In this document: positions 6,767 to 15,271 of the stretch, in pieces | Layout of the letters: each line of letters opens with the position of its first letter | Position numbering within the stretch: position 1 is the stretch's first letter | DNA from: Syntrophobacteraceae bacterium | GTDB taxonomy: Bacteria > Desulfobacterota > Syntrophobacteria > Syntrophobacterales > Syntrophobacteraceae | Assembly (NCBI GenBank): GCA_017881795.1 | Contig: JADGQM010000002.1 | Location: 1-46,213 of the forward strand | Direction of reading: 5' to 3' | DNA length: 46,213 nucleotides | Notes under the pieces: generated by a model | What the model was told of the DNA's origin: nothing | Databases searched by the model: none | Seen by the model: the letters and a program-made list of their open reading frames with translations, nothing else | Made by a program: the position numbers and the translations under genes

Positions 6767-8494
6767 TTACCTCGGACGCGCTTTCGTAATGCCCCCACTC
6801 ACCGCCACATTGTTATTCTCGTTGCTTTCGGCGATCTTTGCATCATAGTCGATCACCGCCCTGAGGTATTTTCCTTTAAGTGAGGTGGTGGCGCTAAACA
6901 CGGGGTAAAGGTACCGCACCCCACCAACAGCCAAGCCATTCGAAACCGTCTGGCTGGAAACATAGGTGCCGGCGCTTGTCCCACTTGTGGAGAGGTAATA
7001 GGCGACATTGAATTTGCCCGCAGCAGCGCCTCCGATATTGCTGACTTTCAGCGTTCCATAAACGATCTTTCCACTCGAATAAGAAGTGACTGACGTCCAG
7101 GCGCCGGTGAGGTCAGGCAGGGCGGTGGCAAGCGCCGTCTGCAGGCTGAACGGTCCGCTCGCGCCATTATTGCCATCGACAACAATATAGTAGGTTCCGG
7201 CAGGAGCGTTCGCATATTTGGCCGAAGTATCCCCGAAAGCAAGGCAGCTCGTTGGGTTGCATGCGCTGAGGATAAAGACGTCGAGGTCGAGACCTGTTGT
7301 CATATTGCTGAGTGTAGCAGTAAGGTCTCCCGTCTTGGTGGTAGTCACGGTATAAACCTTTTCGGGACCGGTCTCAGTTCGACCGCTGCAACCATAGGTG
7401 CTGACGTTGGACTGACCGCCCACCGTGGTCTGCCCCTGTTTAAGCGTCCCCAGGGTAAGGGCCGTCGCACTGGCACAGTTCAGACCAGGGGCCGGGGTAG
7501 TGCCACAATTGGAAAAATTGATGTAATTGGTAGCGTACCCCACCTTGGAGATACCATAACGGATGCGCATATAGCCGCTTTCGCCCCATCCTGTACCCCA
7601 ACTGTTCTTGAGAATCCAGTAGCCATTGTCAGGTCCCACATCATCATTCCACCCTACCAGAGCCACCGCATGATTTACCGTGCCACTGCACGTTTCATTG
7701 GCATTGAAGATACCTGATCTGTAGGCCTGAAAGGAGCTGCCCACACAAACCGAAGTGGAGACTGGTCCGTAGGTTTGGATCGCCTGTTTGATAGCGGCGA
7801 CCGACGGCACCGAATACCCGGCAACGTAACTCCAGCTATTGATCTTGTACGGATGAGAGTGAGGACCGTTGCATGCCGCATTTGTAGCCGTATAAGGGAA
7901 GTTCGCGTCAAGCACCGCTCCCGCATTGGTTTCTTTCTTTGTCGTGGGAATATACGATTGGTGATAGTCATGGGCGAACCACCCTCCGCTGCAGCTCCAA
8001 TTATTCTCATTGCAGGATACGAGATACTGTTCCGAGAGATCCTCGACCCTAGCATTACAATGAATGCTAATGAGCATTTCGAGCGGCGCAACCGTCCCAA
8101 AGGCCCAGCAACTACCGCAAGAGCCCTGGTTCTTCACCGGCGTATTACCACCGAAATCGCGCCAATCGTAGGAGGTCGGAGTCGCTGAAAGGTATGACTC
8201 CGTGTCTTCAAACATGGCGAACCGTCGCCAGTCCTTGGGTACAACAAGCCCGCAAAGCTCGGGAATAGCATACTCCATAGCGGGATTGTAACCCACTGTG
8301 AAAGTATAACCCTTCTCTACGATTTCCTTTTTGAGATCTTGCAGCTGTGCCTTGATCTCGGGCCTGATCTGATTCGACACCTGTTCAGTCTGGAGCTGTG
8401 CCTGGACCAATCTGCAGGACATAAACAAGCCTGCCAGCAACATCAGGGATACGACAACGAAATAGCCTTTGAGGAATGTTCTTGATCTCTGCAT
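6767..8494 (-). CDS. Secreted papain-family (C1A) cysteine protease with PPC and CARDB-like C-terminal domains
   Basis: 575 residues from ATG 8494, which has a strong GGGAGGA site; the ORF-track start 15 codons upstream lies before that site. A signal anchor (GYFVVVSLMLLAGLFMSC) is followed by a short pro-region. The C1A catalytic domain (about 100-340) has the oxyanion Gln and nucleophile Cys in QGSCGSCWAFG, His in VNHAVALVGW and Asn in LKNSWGTGWGE, so all catalytic residues are present. After it come a PPC-type beta domain (DLDVFILSAC, AGTYYIVVDG) and a CARDB-like domain ending with AESNENNN. Such enzymes digest extracellular protein. It stands alone on the minus strand, with a terminator palindrome shared with the plus-strand gene. 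Confidence 0.93.
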   Translation of the reverse strand: MQRSRTFLKGYFVVVSLMLLAGLFMSCRLVQAQLQTEQVSNQIRPEIKAQLQDLKKEIVEKGYTFTVGYNPAMEYAIPELCGLVVPKDWRRFAMFEDTESYLSATPTSYDWRDFGGNTPVKNQGSCGSCWAFGTVAPLEMLISIHCNARVEDLSEQYLVSCNENNWSCSGGWFAHDYHQSYIPTTKKETNAGAVLDANFPYTATNAACNGPHSHPYKINSWSYVAGYSVPSVAAIKQAIQTYGPVSTSVCVGSSFQAYRSGIFNANETCSGTVNHAVALVGWNDDVGPDNGYWILKNSWGTGWGESGYMRIRYGISKVGYATNYINFSNCGTTPAPGLNCASATALTLGTLKQGQTTVGGQSNVSTYGCSGRTETGPEKVYTVTTTKTGDLTATLSNMTTGLDLDVFILSACNPTSCLAFGDTSAKYANAPAGTYYIVVDGNNGASGPFSLQTALATALPDLTGAWTSVTSYSSGKIVYGTLKVSNIGGAAAGKFNVAYYLSTSGTSAGTYVSSQTVSNGLAVGGVRYLYPVFSATTSLKGKYLRAVIDYDAKIAESNENNNVAVSGGITKARPR

Positions 8495-9169
8495 GAGAAA
8501 ATCCTCCCTTCTCATCACTAAAAAATTATTTTGTAACATTAAATGAAACGGTCTTCAGCGAAGCTGAAGTTTCCCACCCCTGTCCGGTCGGATAATCATA
8601 ATCCACCGCGCGCCTCCTGGCAAATTCAATGGATCTGGCGCCGGGCAACATCACTTTAGGAAATCGTGCCCGGCAAATTCTCGAGAGACTGGACAACCCA
8701 CATTGCCAAAAGAATGCAAGGACCGTGCCTACATACTTGGATTCGTTCAAGTCACCAATGACTACTTTCCGGGTGATTTTCACTCCCCGAGCTTGCCACA
8801 AGCCATGGAAATCACGGTCTAAGGTCTGCGGTGCTTCTTTCCGACCTCTAATTACGCAACTCTGACTGCCATTTCCAAAGAATGCGTCTAAAAATAACCT
8901 TGTGATCAGTATTTACCGTCTAAACAGGCGCGATAGCCTGTTCCCCAGAGCAGTTCACCACAAAGAAGTGTAGGGGCTTTCCAGCTTGCCAACATTTCAG
9001 ACAGGTTCAAAATAATGGCATGTTTGATGGCAGGTCTGTTCAATGAGGGGATTGATTCCCGGATGTGGTGTCAGAAGCTTCGAGGATTTACGATCCTCTC
9101 TGCAGGGCACATGACCGAAGCTCAAGGGATGCCGGAATCCGTCACCCAGGTGACAAATTCTTACGGTTT
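8495..9169. other. Intergenic region carrying one copy of a large inverted repeat
   Basis: No convincing gene. The ORFs at 8526-8801 and 8629-8865 lie in the dispersed repeat at 8602-8808. I see nothing recognisable in 8809-9169 apart from the 3' flank of the algJ-like gene. Confidence 0.5.
8602..8808 (-). repeat. Dispersed repeat, copy 1 (inverted relative to 13229-13437)
   Basis: The reverse complement of this segment matches 13229-13437 over about 205 bp at roughly 75-80 percent by eye. Shared blocks include GTGAAAATCACCCG, TAGGCACGGTCCTTGCA and TTGCCCGGCGCCAGATCCATT. Differences fall at all codon positions, so it does not look like a conserved protein. The two copies face each other around a 4.4-kb segment. 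Origin unknown; possibly a degraded mobile element. Confidence 0.75.
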
Positions 9170-10306
9170 CTATTGAAGCCGAGTAACCGCCTGACCCGGT
9201 TTCTCGTCTTCGTAATAGAAGTCATCATGAATAGCCTGGGTGATGTAACGTTCGGCAAAGACGTGCAGCACCGCCTCGGGGTGCTTTTCGAAAATGGCCT
9301 CGAACCGATAAGGGGCAAACGGCGCAATGTTAGCCAGCTCCTTGAAGTTCCGATGGAGATAAGGATAGAGGCCGTCGCCGAAGGAGTCATGGCGAAAGAC
9401 TAAGGTCCCCATCTGATGCGGGTTGGGTGCATTGTCCAGGCTGAACCGGGTGTCGTTTTCTTCCGCCATGGCATCCTGCAGGAATAGCATGTGAGCCAGA
9501 TCTCCCCCGGTCGGAGTGCGTTCCGTCCTGACCGCATCCGCGACGACAGGAACCGGGGTAAGCGCCGGAAGATAAGCGGAGAGCTGCCGCATGATCTCCA
9601 CGTATCCGATGTAGGCCCCGTAGCTGTTCCAGTGACTGTCTGTTTTCCAGTACACAGGGTGTTCACTTTTGGCCCGGAACAGCGCGTCCCTGAGATCAAG
9701 GATTTTCACTTGGGAGTGCTGGCGCATATGGGCGACCAGTTGGTCCAGGCGATTAGTGTTGCGGAATGTTCTGATGTTGTCCGGCAGGTATTCGCTGTAA
9801 ATCGTGCTCTTGTTTGGGACAATAGCCACGAGGTAGGCGATGTTTCTCGCGGCGAATGCCCGCTGATTTACTTCGAGCTGCCTCTGGAGCCTGACCAGTT
9901 CGGCCTGCGATAAGGGGATGGTCCCGCGGAAATCATTGATGGTGTTGCCGTCAGCCAGGGCTTCGGAATGGTAGAAGAGCCAGGAATCCTTGCCCAGGAT
10001 CACACTCGGAACGGGTGAAACACCAAGAAAGGTCAGTTTCAAGATGCTGTTCCAGCGGATCAGGTAAGGACGAAAGCCAAAATTATCGACTGCGTATCGC
10101 TCCCAACCCTCAGCAAATTCACCCAGGGATGCATAATGCCCGGTGGGCGCCTGCGCCAGTTCCCGATTCTCGGTGTTTTCAGGTTCGGGGAAGAAATGGA
10201 ACCGCATCTGCAACACGGGCAGAGAGAGCGCACCGAAGAAAGCAATAATCAAGAGTAACGGTATGCCTCTATGCTTCCCCTTCATACTCCATGCACAACG
10301 CCCCAT
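9170..10306 (-). CDS. AlgJ/AlgX-like SGNH-fold O-acetyltransferase
   Basis: 378 residues; the ATG at 10306 has GGGAG at proper distance. One N-terminal membrane segment (GIPLLLIIAFFGALSLPVL) anchors a periplasmic domain. The signature YWKTDSHWNSYGAY (catalytic Asp/His type motif) and the Ser motif FRHDSFGDG, with GKDSWLFYHSEAL near the start, match the AlgJ/AlgX family, which transfers acetyl groups to exopolysaccharide in the periplasm. It follows an AlgI-type MBOAT gene on the same strand after 118 bp, the standard pairing. No polysaccharide polymerase or export genes are nearby, so the acceptor is unknown. Confidence 0.88.
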   Translation of the reverse strand: MGRCAWSMKGKHRGIPLLLIIAFFGALSLPVLQMRFHFFPEPENTENRELAQAPTGHYASLGEFAEGWERYAVDNFGFRPYLIRWNSILKLTFLGVSPVPSVILGKDSWLFYHSEALADGNTINDFRGTIPLSQAELVRLQRQLEVNQRAFAARNIAYLVAIVPNKSTIYSEYLPDNIRTFRNTNRLDQLVAHMRQHSQVKILDLRDALFRAKSEHPVYWKTDSHWNSYGAYIGYVEIMRQLSAYLPALTPVPVVADAVRTERTPTGGDLAHMLFLQDAMAEENDTRFSLDNAPNPHQMGTLVFRHDSFGDGLYPYLHRNFKELANIAPFAPYRFEAIFEKHPEAVLHVFAERYITQAIHDDFYYEDEKPGQAVTRLQ

Positions 10307-10424
10307 ATATCTCCCAAGGTCACTGATTCAGTTATTTGTCATTTGGACCACAGGGAAAAATTCTGACATCCCTCATGTCCGTTCGAAATGACAGACACGC
10401 AAACTATGACTGTACAAAATATAG

Positions 10425-11936
10425 CTAGAACTTAAAGTAAATAAACGGACTATATGTGCCGACCGCGACCGCCATGCAGGATAATAAAAATAAGAGGCTC
10501 AAAATGGCAAAGTGAACAAAGGAAATACCATAAGCCAGCGCTCGGTTCGGCGCGCGAGGGCTCTCAACGAACCTGCGGGTCAACCTTTTAAAGAGCGTCG
10601 CCACGGGCAGCGCTGCAACTCCTCCAATGGCCATGGTAAGGGTCACTTCATGATCAACGTATTGGGCCAGGTAGTATTGTCCACTGCCAGCCGCACCGAA
10701 TCCCGACATCGCTTTGAGATAGTGTAGAGCATAGGATAGATCATCGGCTCTGAACAATACCCAGCCGATCCCAATCACGCCCAGTGCATAAAGATGCCGC
10801 AAGGGGCGCCAGGCGGTTTTCAGGAACCGGCCTATTTCCAGTCTTTCGAAGACCAGGAAGAAGCCGTACCACAGTCCCCATAAGATGAAATTCCAGCTTG
10901 CGCCGTGCCATAGCCCACAGAGCAGGAAGACCACAATGAGGTTCCGATAGTGCTTTGCTGGAGAGCACCGGTTTCCGCCCAGAGGAATATAGAGGTAATC
11001 CCTGAACCAGACGGAAAGCGAGATGTGCCATCTTCTCCAGAATTCCTGGATGGACTGGGAAATATACGGGTAATTAAAATTCTCGGGGAATTCGAAACCA
11101 AAAGTCTTACCGAGCCCGATGGCCATATCGGTATATCCGGAAAAATCAAAATAGATCTGCAGCGTAAAGCAAATTATGCCAAGCCAGGCAAGGTCGAAGC
11201 TCAGCTCATTTGCAGGGATGGTAAAAATCCTGTCGACTACAACAGCTATGGGATTGGCAAGCAACACCTTCTTCCCCAAACCAATGATGAAACGCTGAAT
11301 TCCGATCGAAAGAGTTTGGGCAGTCACGCGTCTCTCGGCAAGCTGGTTTTCCGCATCGCAATATCTTAGAATGGGTCCGGCCAGGATCTTCGGGAAGACC
11401 GCGAGGTACAGTGCGAGTTTGAGTGGATTCTTTTGAGGTGCAGCTTTGCATTGGTAGGTGTCGATCAGAAATGAGAGAGCATGAAAGGTGAAAAATGAAA
11501 TCCCAAGTGGAGTCACGACTTTATCCATGGCAATCGAGTCCGAATCAAGCCATCCCAGTGACAAGTTGAGGTTATAGACCAGGAAATTGATATACTTGTA
11601 GTAGGTGAGCAGGGCCAGATTAAGGATCATTCCAAGGATAAACAGAAGTTTTCTCAAATTATGCAGATTGGGTTGGGAAGCACTGGCGCCTGCAAAATCA
11701 ACCCGAACTCTTCCTTCAACGGTTGTTCTATCGATCAGATAGAAGATTAAGCCGACAAGATAGTTTACAAGAATGGAGAGAAGCAGTACAAAAACTTGTT
11801 CCCTTCCACCCCATGTGTAAAAGATCAGGCTCGCCAGAAGCAAGATAAGGTTTTGCGATTTCTTCCAGGATAGGTAATAGGCGGTCCATACAAATGGCAA
11901 AAAGAAAAAAAGGAAGATTACCGAACTGAATATCAT
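10425..11936 (-). CDS. algI: AlgI-type MBOAT O-acyltransferase
   Basis: 503 residues with roughly ten hydrophobic segments, starting MIFSSVIFLFFFLPFVW. MBOAT signatures are present: FWRRWHISLSVWFRDYLYIPLGGNR and the catalytic His in CGLWHGASWNFILWGLWYG. AlgI-type proteins move acetyl groups across the inner membrane for an AlgJ/AlgX partner, and that partner lies directly downstream. The ATG at 11936 has no clear ribosome site, which is odd. I use algI as a family symbol only; the modified glycan need not be alginate. Confidence 0.9.
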   Translation of the reverse strand: MIFSSVIFLFFFLPFVWTAYYLSWKKSQNLILLLASLIFYTWGGREQVFVLLLSILVNYLVGLIFYLIDRTTVEGRVRVDFAGASASQPNLHNLRKLLFILGMILNLALLTYYKYINFLVYNLNLSLGWLDSDSIAMDKVVTPLGISFFTFHALSFLIDTYQCKAAPQKNPLKLALYLAVFPKILAGPILRYCDAENQLAERRVTAQTLSIGIQRFIIGLGKKVLLANPIAVVVDRIFTIPANELSFDLAWLGIICFTLQIYFDFSGYTDMAIGLGKTFGFEFPENFNYPYISQSIQEFWRRWHISLSVWFRDYLYIPLGGNRCSPAKHYRNLIVVFLLCGLWHGASWNFILWGLWYGFFLVFERLEIGRFLKTAWRPLRHLYALGVIGIGWVLFRADDLSYALHYLKAMSGFGAAGSGQYYLAQYVDHEVTLTMAIGGVAALPVATLFKRLTRRFVESPRAPNRALAYGISFVHFAILSLLFLLSCMAVAVGTYSPFIYFKF

Positions 11937-12020
11937 ATCAAAACACTTGCCGGGTCTTGAGTGCTACGCGTCCTGAACAACAGCCTCAGCATCCCAGGCG
12001 CAGGCCCATTTGGTTTACAG

Positions 12021-12054
12021 ATGGCACGCAAGAGCCAACAGCCAAGAGCCAATG
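12021..12054. repeat. Low-complexity AGCCAA-type repeat
   Basis: AAGAGCCAACAGCCAAGAGCCAATGAGG is a degenerate repeat of AGCCAA(C/G) units in the divergent intergenic region before the small gene at 12066. It belongs to the same class of short degenerate strings seen at 28303-28340 and 34987-35013. Confidence 0.5.
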
Positions 12055-12065
12055 AGGAGTTTACC

Positions 12066-12353
12066 ATGACTGACCAGGAAAAATTGAGTGAGGTTCAGGG
12101 TTATCTGCTTAGCGAATTCCCGGGTTCGAAGATAGAGGTGAAATACGAACCCAGAGAGCGAATTCACGTATACAACATCCTCCATGAGGGGAAATCCCAT
12201 CGGGCTATCTTGACTGAAGCCTTCCTCAGTGTCTGCGAGGCTTCACAAATTCCGGCTACTCTGGAAGAGTTCACGCTCGCTGAACATCTTCGTGAGATGG
12301 GGGCGACAGCGGTTGTGGTGACGACCGAAGGGCTCAAGCTCGAAGGCGAGTAG
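12066..12353 (+). CDS. Conserved-looking small protein of unknown function
   Basis: 95 residues; ATG 12066 is preceded by GAGGAG, while the ORF-track start at 11961 runs through repetitive DNA and is not credible. The product is acidic and soluble, with a pattern of alternating strands and helices (KIEVKYEPRERIHVYNI, HRAILTEAFL). There is no signal peptide, membrane segment or Cys cluster. I do not recognise the family. It is isolated between the algI-like gene (opposite strand) and decayed sequence. Confidence 0.65.
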   Translation: MTDQEKLSEVQGYLLSEFPGSKIEVKYEPRERIHVYNILHEGKSHRAILTEAFLSVCEASQIPATLEEFTLAEHLREMGATAVVVTTEGLKLEGE

Positions 12354-12840
12354 CACCGCCGGCCAAGGGCCGAGAGCGGGTCAAGAAAGCCGTGAAAAGA
12401 TTTCACTGCAAAAGCGCAGAAAGCACACGGAAAAGGCCCTGTTTCCTCAGCGTCCCTGAGGCGGAAAAACGACGCTTCCAACCCCAATCAGTGTGCTGAC
12501 AGCCGCCTTGCATGGCTTCGACTGTGCCGATGGCGTCCCGCTCCAGACGGAATTGGAATGGAGATAAAGTATAGCCAACTTTCACCTTAACTCAATGGAA
12601 CGATACTTGAAAACGTGCCATCCGGATCAGTAAGTCTTAAATGACGTGAAACCGTTGCGGGAATCGTTGTCGAGTGGGTGACGCCCGCCGAAGTTAAATT
12701 TCCAGGGATTTTGGAGCAAAGCAGGGAACCGTATTATGTGGAAGATCCCCTTATTGGCGAAGGAGAAAGGCAAATCTGGTGTGAACCGCGGGCAAGACAA
12801 AGGGTGCTATCCGCTTGCCCGGCCGCTGCCGATTTTTTAC
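12354..12840. other. Intergenic or decayed DNA
   Basis: No supported gene. 12402-12440 resembles a degenerate TTCACTGCAAAAGCGCAGA-type repeat string. The ORFs at 12678-12875 and the upstream part of 12736-13056 lack ribosome sites and recognisable sequence. Confidence 0.4.
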
Positions 12841-13056
12841 ATGTCCGATTACTCGGTGCTGGGGCTATTGGTTGACCAGCTTGAAGAAGCGGTTCGGGTT
12901 CTCGGGGAGAACCAATTCTCGGTGCTCGACGAGGATGGCGACCTCGAAGTGGTCATGAATCATCCAGGCCAACTGCCGGAGATCGTTCGCCTGCTCGGAG
13001 GCAAGGGTATTGGCTCTGAGATCGCCGATGTCGTCAGTGGCATCTACCAGGGGTGA
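12841..13056 (+). CDS. Small unrecognised protein or remnant (ACT-like appearance)
   Basis: The frame from ATG 12841 gives 71 residues (MSDYSVLGLLVDQLEEAVRVL) with protein-like composition: beta-alpha-beta pattern, acidic, ending SGIYQG. The shape resembles a small ligand-binding fold such as ACT, but this is an impression only. There is no ribosome site before the ATG, and an earlier in-frame start at 12736 has none either. It may be the surviving end of a decayed gene. Confidence 0.35.
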   Translation: MSDYSVLGLLVDQLEEAVRVLGENQFSVLDEDGDLEVVMNHPGQLPEIVRLLGGKGIGSEIADVVSGIYQG

Positions 13057-13139
13057 TAGCCGCTGAACCTGCCGGTGCGGCAGGCAAGGCCGTCGCTTTG
13101 GATGCGATGGTGAAGCTCGGTTATGGCGACGCCGGAAGC

Positions 13140-13170
13140 AAAAAAGCCGGAGCTTTTCACACTCCAGCTT
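13140..13170 (-). terminator. Orphan intrinsic terminator on the minus strand
   Basis: Minus-strand RNA would form AGCUGGAG/CUCCGGCU (8 bp, one G-U pair) with a 9-nt loop, followed directly by UUUUUU. On the plus strand the same stem has an A-C mismatch and no U-tract, so it points to leftward transcription. No minus-strand gene is seen upstream of it, which hints at a non-coding transcript or a decayed gene. Confidence 0.55.
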
Positions 13171-13228
13171 ACAAATAAGTCTTGAACCTCTTCAGCCTCG
13201 TGCTGATCAGATCTTTCTCACCTTAATT

Positions 13229-13437
13229 CCCATGGCTTGTGGCACAGTCGCGGAGTGAAAATCACCCGCAAAGTAGTCATCGGTGACCGGAACGGACCCA
13301 ACTATGCAGGCACGGTCCTTGCAATCATATGCTTTTGCGAGTTGTCCAGTCTCATGAGAATGCGCAGCGCACGATCTCCTAGAGCGATTTTGCCCGGCGC
13401 CAGATCCATTGTATTTGCCAATAGGCGCGCGGTGGAC
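13229..13437 (+). repeat. Dispersed repeat, copy 2 (inverted relative to 8602-8808)
   Basis: See copy 1. This copy lies in the opposite orientation and begins CCATGGCTTGTGGCA and ends AGGCGCGCGGTGGA, the same ends as copy 1. The shared ends suggest a discrete element rather than random homology. Confidence 0.75.
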
Positions 13438-13675
13438 AACAAAAGCAAGCGGAGAATTGCACGGATGAGCAGATCACCCAGAAGTCGCAGCAAAAACCTT
13501 TTCCCTGACAGTTTTTCCTTGAGTCAATGACATACGCTGTCAATTAGTTGACGGAAGTTGCTTGCCGCCAATTGTTAAATTACGAAGCTGCTGCTCATGG
13601 GAACCTCTTCTCAGCAGTTTCAACAGGACAAAGTGGCAAGCAACCGGCGAAAAGCGCTTGCCTCTCAATTCGCAC

Positions 13676-13712
13676 CAGTCAGTTTTACCAGTCTTATCAG
13701 TTTTACCAGTGT
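13676..13712. repeat. TTACCAGT/TTATCAGT tandem string
   Basis: CAGTTTTACCAGTCTTATCAGTTTTACCAGTG is a short degenerate tandem of about 9-nt units, located 50 bp before the hydrolase start codon. Confidence 0.5.
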
Positions 13713-13763
13713 GTTTGTGCTTGGGGAGCGTTGGTCTTACCAAAATCAAATCAGGAGGAGTTC

Positions 13764-15260
13764 ATGAAAACAGTGCTTGCCGGTGTCTTTGTTCTTGTTG
13801 TGTGGCTGAGCGTTTCGCCGCTTCTGGCATGTTCGGATTTTATCATGCCCGGCATCAATCCCGTGGTGTCCGCCCGCACTATGGACTTCGAGATGAACCA
13901 GTACAATGCGGCGGTGTTTGTGCCGCGAGGGTTGCATTGGACATCTCATGCGCCGTGGTGGGGAGCTATTACCCAAGATGGCGCAAGTTGGTACAACAAA
14001 TATGGATTTGTCGCCATCGATCTTCTGGGCGGGGTGAAGGCCGTTCAAAAAATTATGGGCCAGAAGTATTCCGATGGCATGAACGAGGCTGGATTGTCGG
14101 CGGCGATTTTATGGTTAGACGGCGCTGAGTATCCTGATGTGAAAGAAGCCGACAAGGCACTGTCAGCGCGGGACCTGATTGCTTTCACCTTGGGAAGATT
14201 CGACACCGTGAAGAGCGTGCGGACGGGTTTTTCAAAAGTAACGGTGTGGGATGAAGATCTCCTGGGACTTTTGCATTTTACACTTCACCTGGTTGTGCAT
14301 GACAAGGATGGGAAATCGTTGGTGATCGAGTGGGTTGATGGTAAGCCCCCTAAAATGTATGATGATAACAATACTTTTGCAGGGGTTTTGACTAACGATC
14401 CTACTTATCCTAAACAAGTGGATCACTTAAAGCAGTTTTCCACTCTTACCAACCAGGATCTTAAAGATCCAAAGACTGGCGCTTTTATCGAAGGCTCAGG
14501 GATGGCGACATTGCCCGGAGACTATACACCGAAATCCAGATTCGTCAGGCCGGCGATTCTATCAAAATTCGCTTTGACCCAGCCTCCTCTTGCGAGCGAT
14601 TGGAAGGTCCAGCAGGCCTTTCACATCATTCACAATAGTCAGGCTGCGGTTGGAGAAAACCATCATTCTGATGTCGAATCCTTCCTTTTCGGCGGACGCT
14701 TTTACACCTTGTGGACGATCGTGCGCGATCACACCAACCTCAAGCTATATTTCACGGGCACCCGCAATCAGTCTCCCCGAGTGATAGATTTCTCCAAACT
14801 TGATTTTGAGCTGGGGAAAGAGCCTCGGACTCTGGCAATAATGGATGAATTCGCAGATCCAATCGAGCTGAAAAAGTCCGACCCCGCTCGATCTCTTAAT
14901 GCTGATGTCCAGGATGCAGGGGATGTGTTCAGCATGAACATTACCGTGGGTATTCCCCCTTCCGATCAGGGAAGAAAGGGGAACTATTATATTTTTGCTG
15001 AGACTCCATCAGGCAAGATTATGAGTTTCAACGGTCAAGGGTGGGTGGAACTCGGAGCGAAAAAGCCGTTGATTCCCTGTGGCGCAGGAAAACTCGAGAC
15101 GACAACATTCCCGGTGTTGAAGGACGCTTCCTCAGATTCATGGAATGGGGCTCAATTCTTTGCGGGATACGGGAAAAGCGAGTGGGAGATGTATCTGAAG
15201 GGTCAATTTGGACGGGTGTATGAGGCGGCAGTATCCAGCAGTAACCCAGTGGAACAATAG
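13764..15260 (+). CDS. Exported linear-amide C-N hydrolase (choloylglycine/penicillin V acylase-like Ntn family), copy 1
   Basis: 498 residues from ATG 13764, which follows AGGAGGAG. A signal peptide ends LLA just before CSDF, so cleavage would expose Cys as the N-terminal nucleophile of an Ntn hydrolase. SARTMDFE supplies the typical Arg and Asp of this superfamily; GFVAIDLLGG, SDGMNEAGLS and LTNDPTY match the conserved Asn regions. These enzymes cleave linear amide bonds, such as bile-acid or acyl-homoserine-lactone amides; the substrate here is not predictable. The C-terminal 100 residues form an added beta-rich segment shared with the next gene. It forms an operon with its paralogue 11 bp downstream. 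Confidence 0.85.
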   Translation: MKTVLAGVFVLVVWLSVSPLLACSDFIMPGINPVVSARTMDFEMNQYNAAVFVPRGLHWTSHAPWWGAITQDGASWYNKYGFVAIDLLGGVKAVQKIMGQKYSDGMNEAGLSAAILWLDGAEYPDVKEADKALSARDLIAFTLGRFDTVKSVRTGFSKVTVWDEDLLGLLHFTLHLVVHDKDGKSLVIEWVDGKPPKMYDDNNTFAGVLTNDPTYPKQVDHLKQFSTLTNQDLKDPKTGAFIEGSGMATLPGDYTPKSRFVRPAILSKFALTQPPLASDWKVQQAFHIIHNSQAAVGENHHSDVESFLFGGRFYTLWTIVRDHTNLKLYFTGTRNQSPRVIDFSKLDFELGKEPRTLAIMDEFADPIELKKSDPARSLNADVQDAGDVFSMNITVGIPPSDQGRKGNYYIFAETPSGKIMSFNGQGWVELGAKKPLIPCGAGKLETTTFPVLKDASSDSWNGAQFFAGYGKSEWEMYLKGQFGRVYEAAVSSSNPVEQ

Positions 15261-15271
15261 GAGGGGCTTCC

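Larger units (their letters stand above)
13057..13763. other. Intergenic region with repeat copy 2 and upstream sequence of the amide hydrolases
   Basis: No supported gene. It contains the orphan terminator, the dispersed repeat, a 14-bp palindrome GTCAATTAGTTGAC (13539-13552) that could be an operator for the genes downstream, and a TTACCAGT-type string. The ORF-track start of the hydrolase at 13548 covers this repeat string and is rejected. Confidence 0.45.

Noticed and set aside
8526-8801. Similar ORFs at 8526-8801 (-) and 13237-13530 (+) as a conserved protein pair
   Set aside because: Differences fall at all codon positions, and neither has a ribosome site; similarity is at DNA level as a repeat.
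12678-12875. 65-aa ORF 12678-12875
   Set aside because: No ribosome site or recognisable sequence, and it overlaps a better frame.
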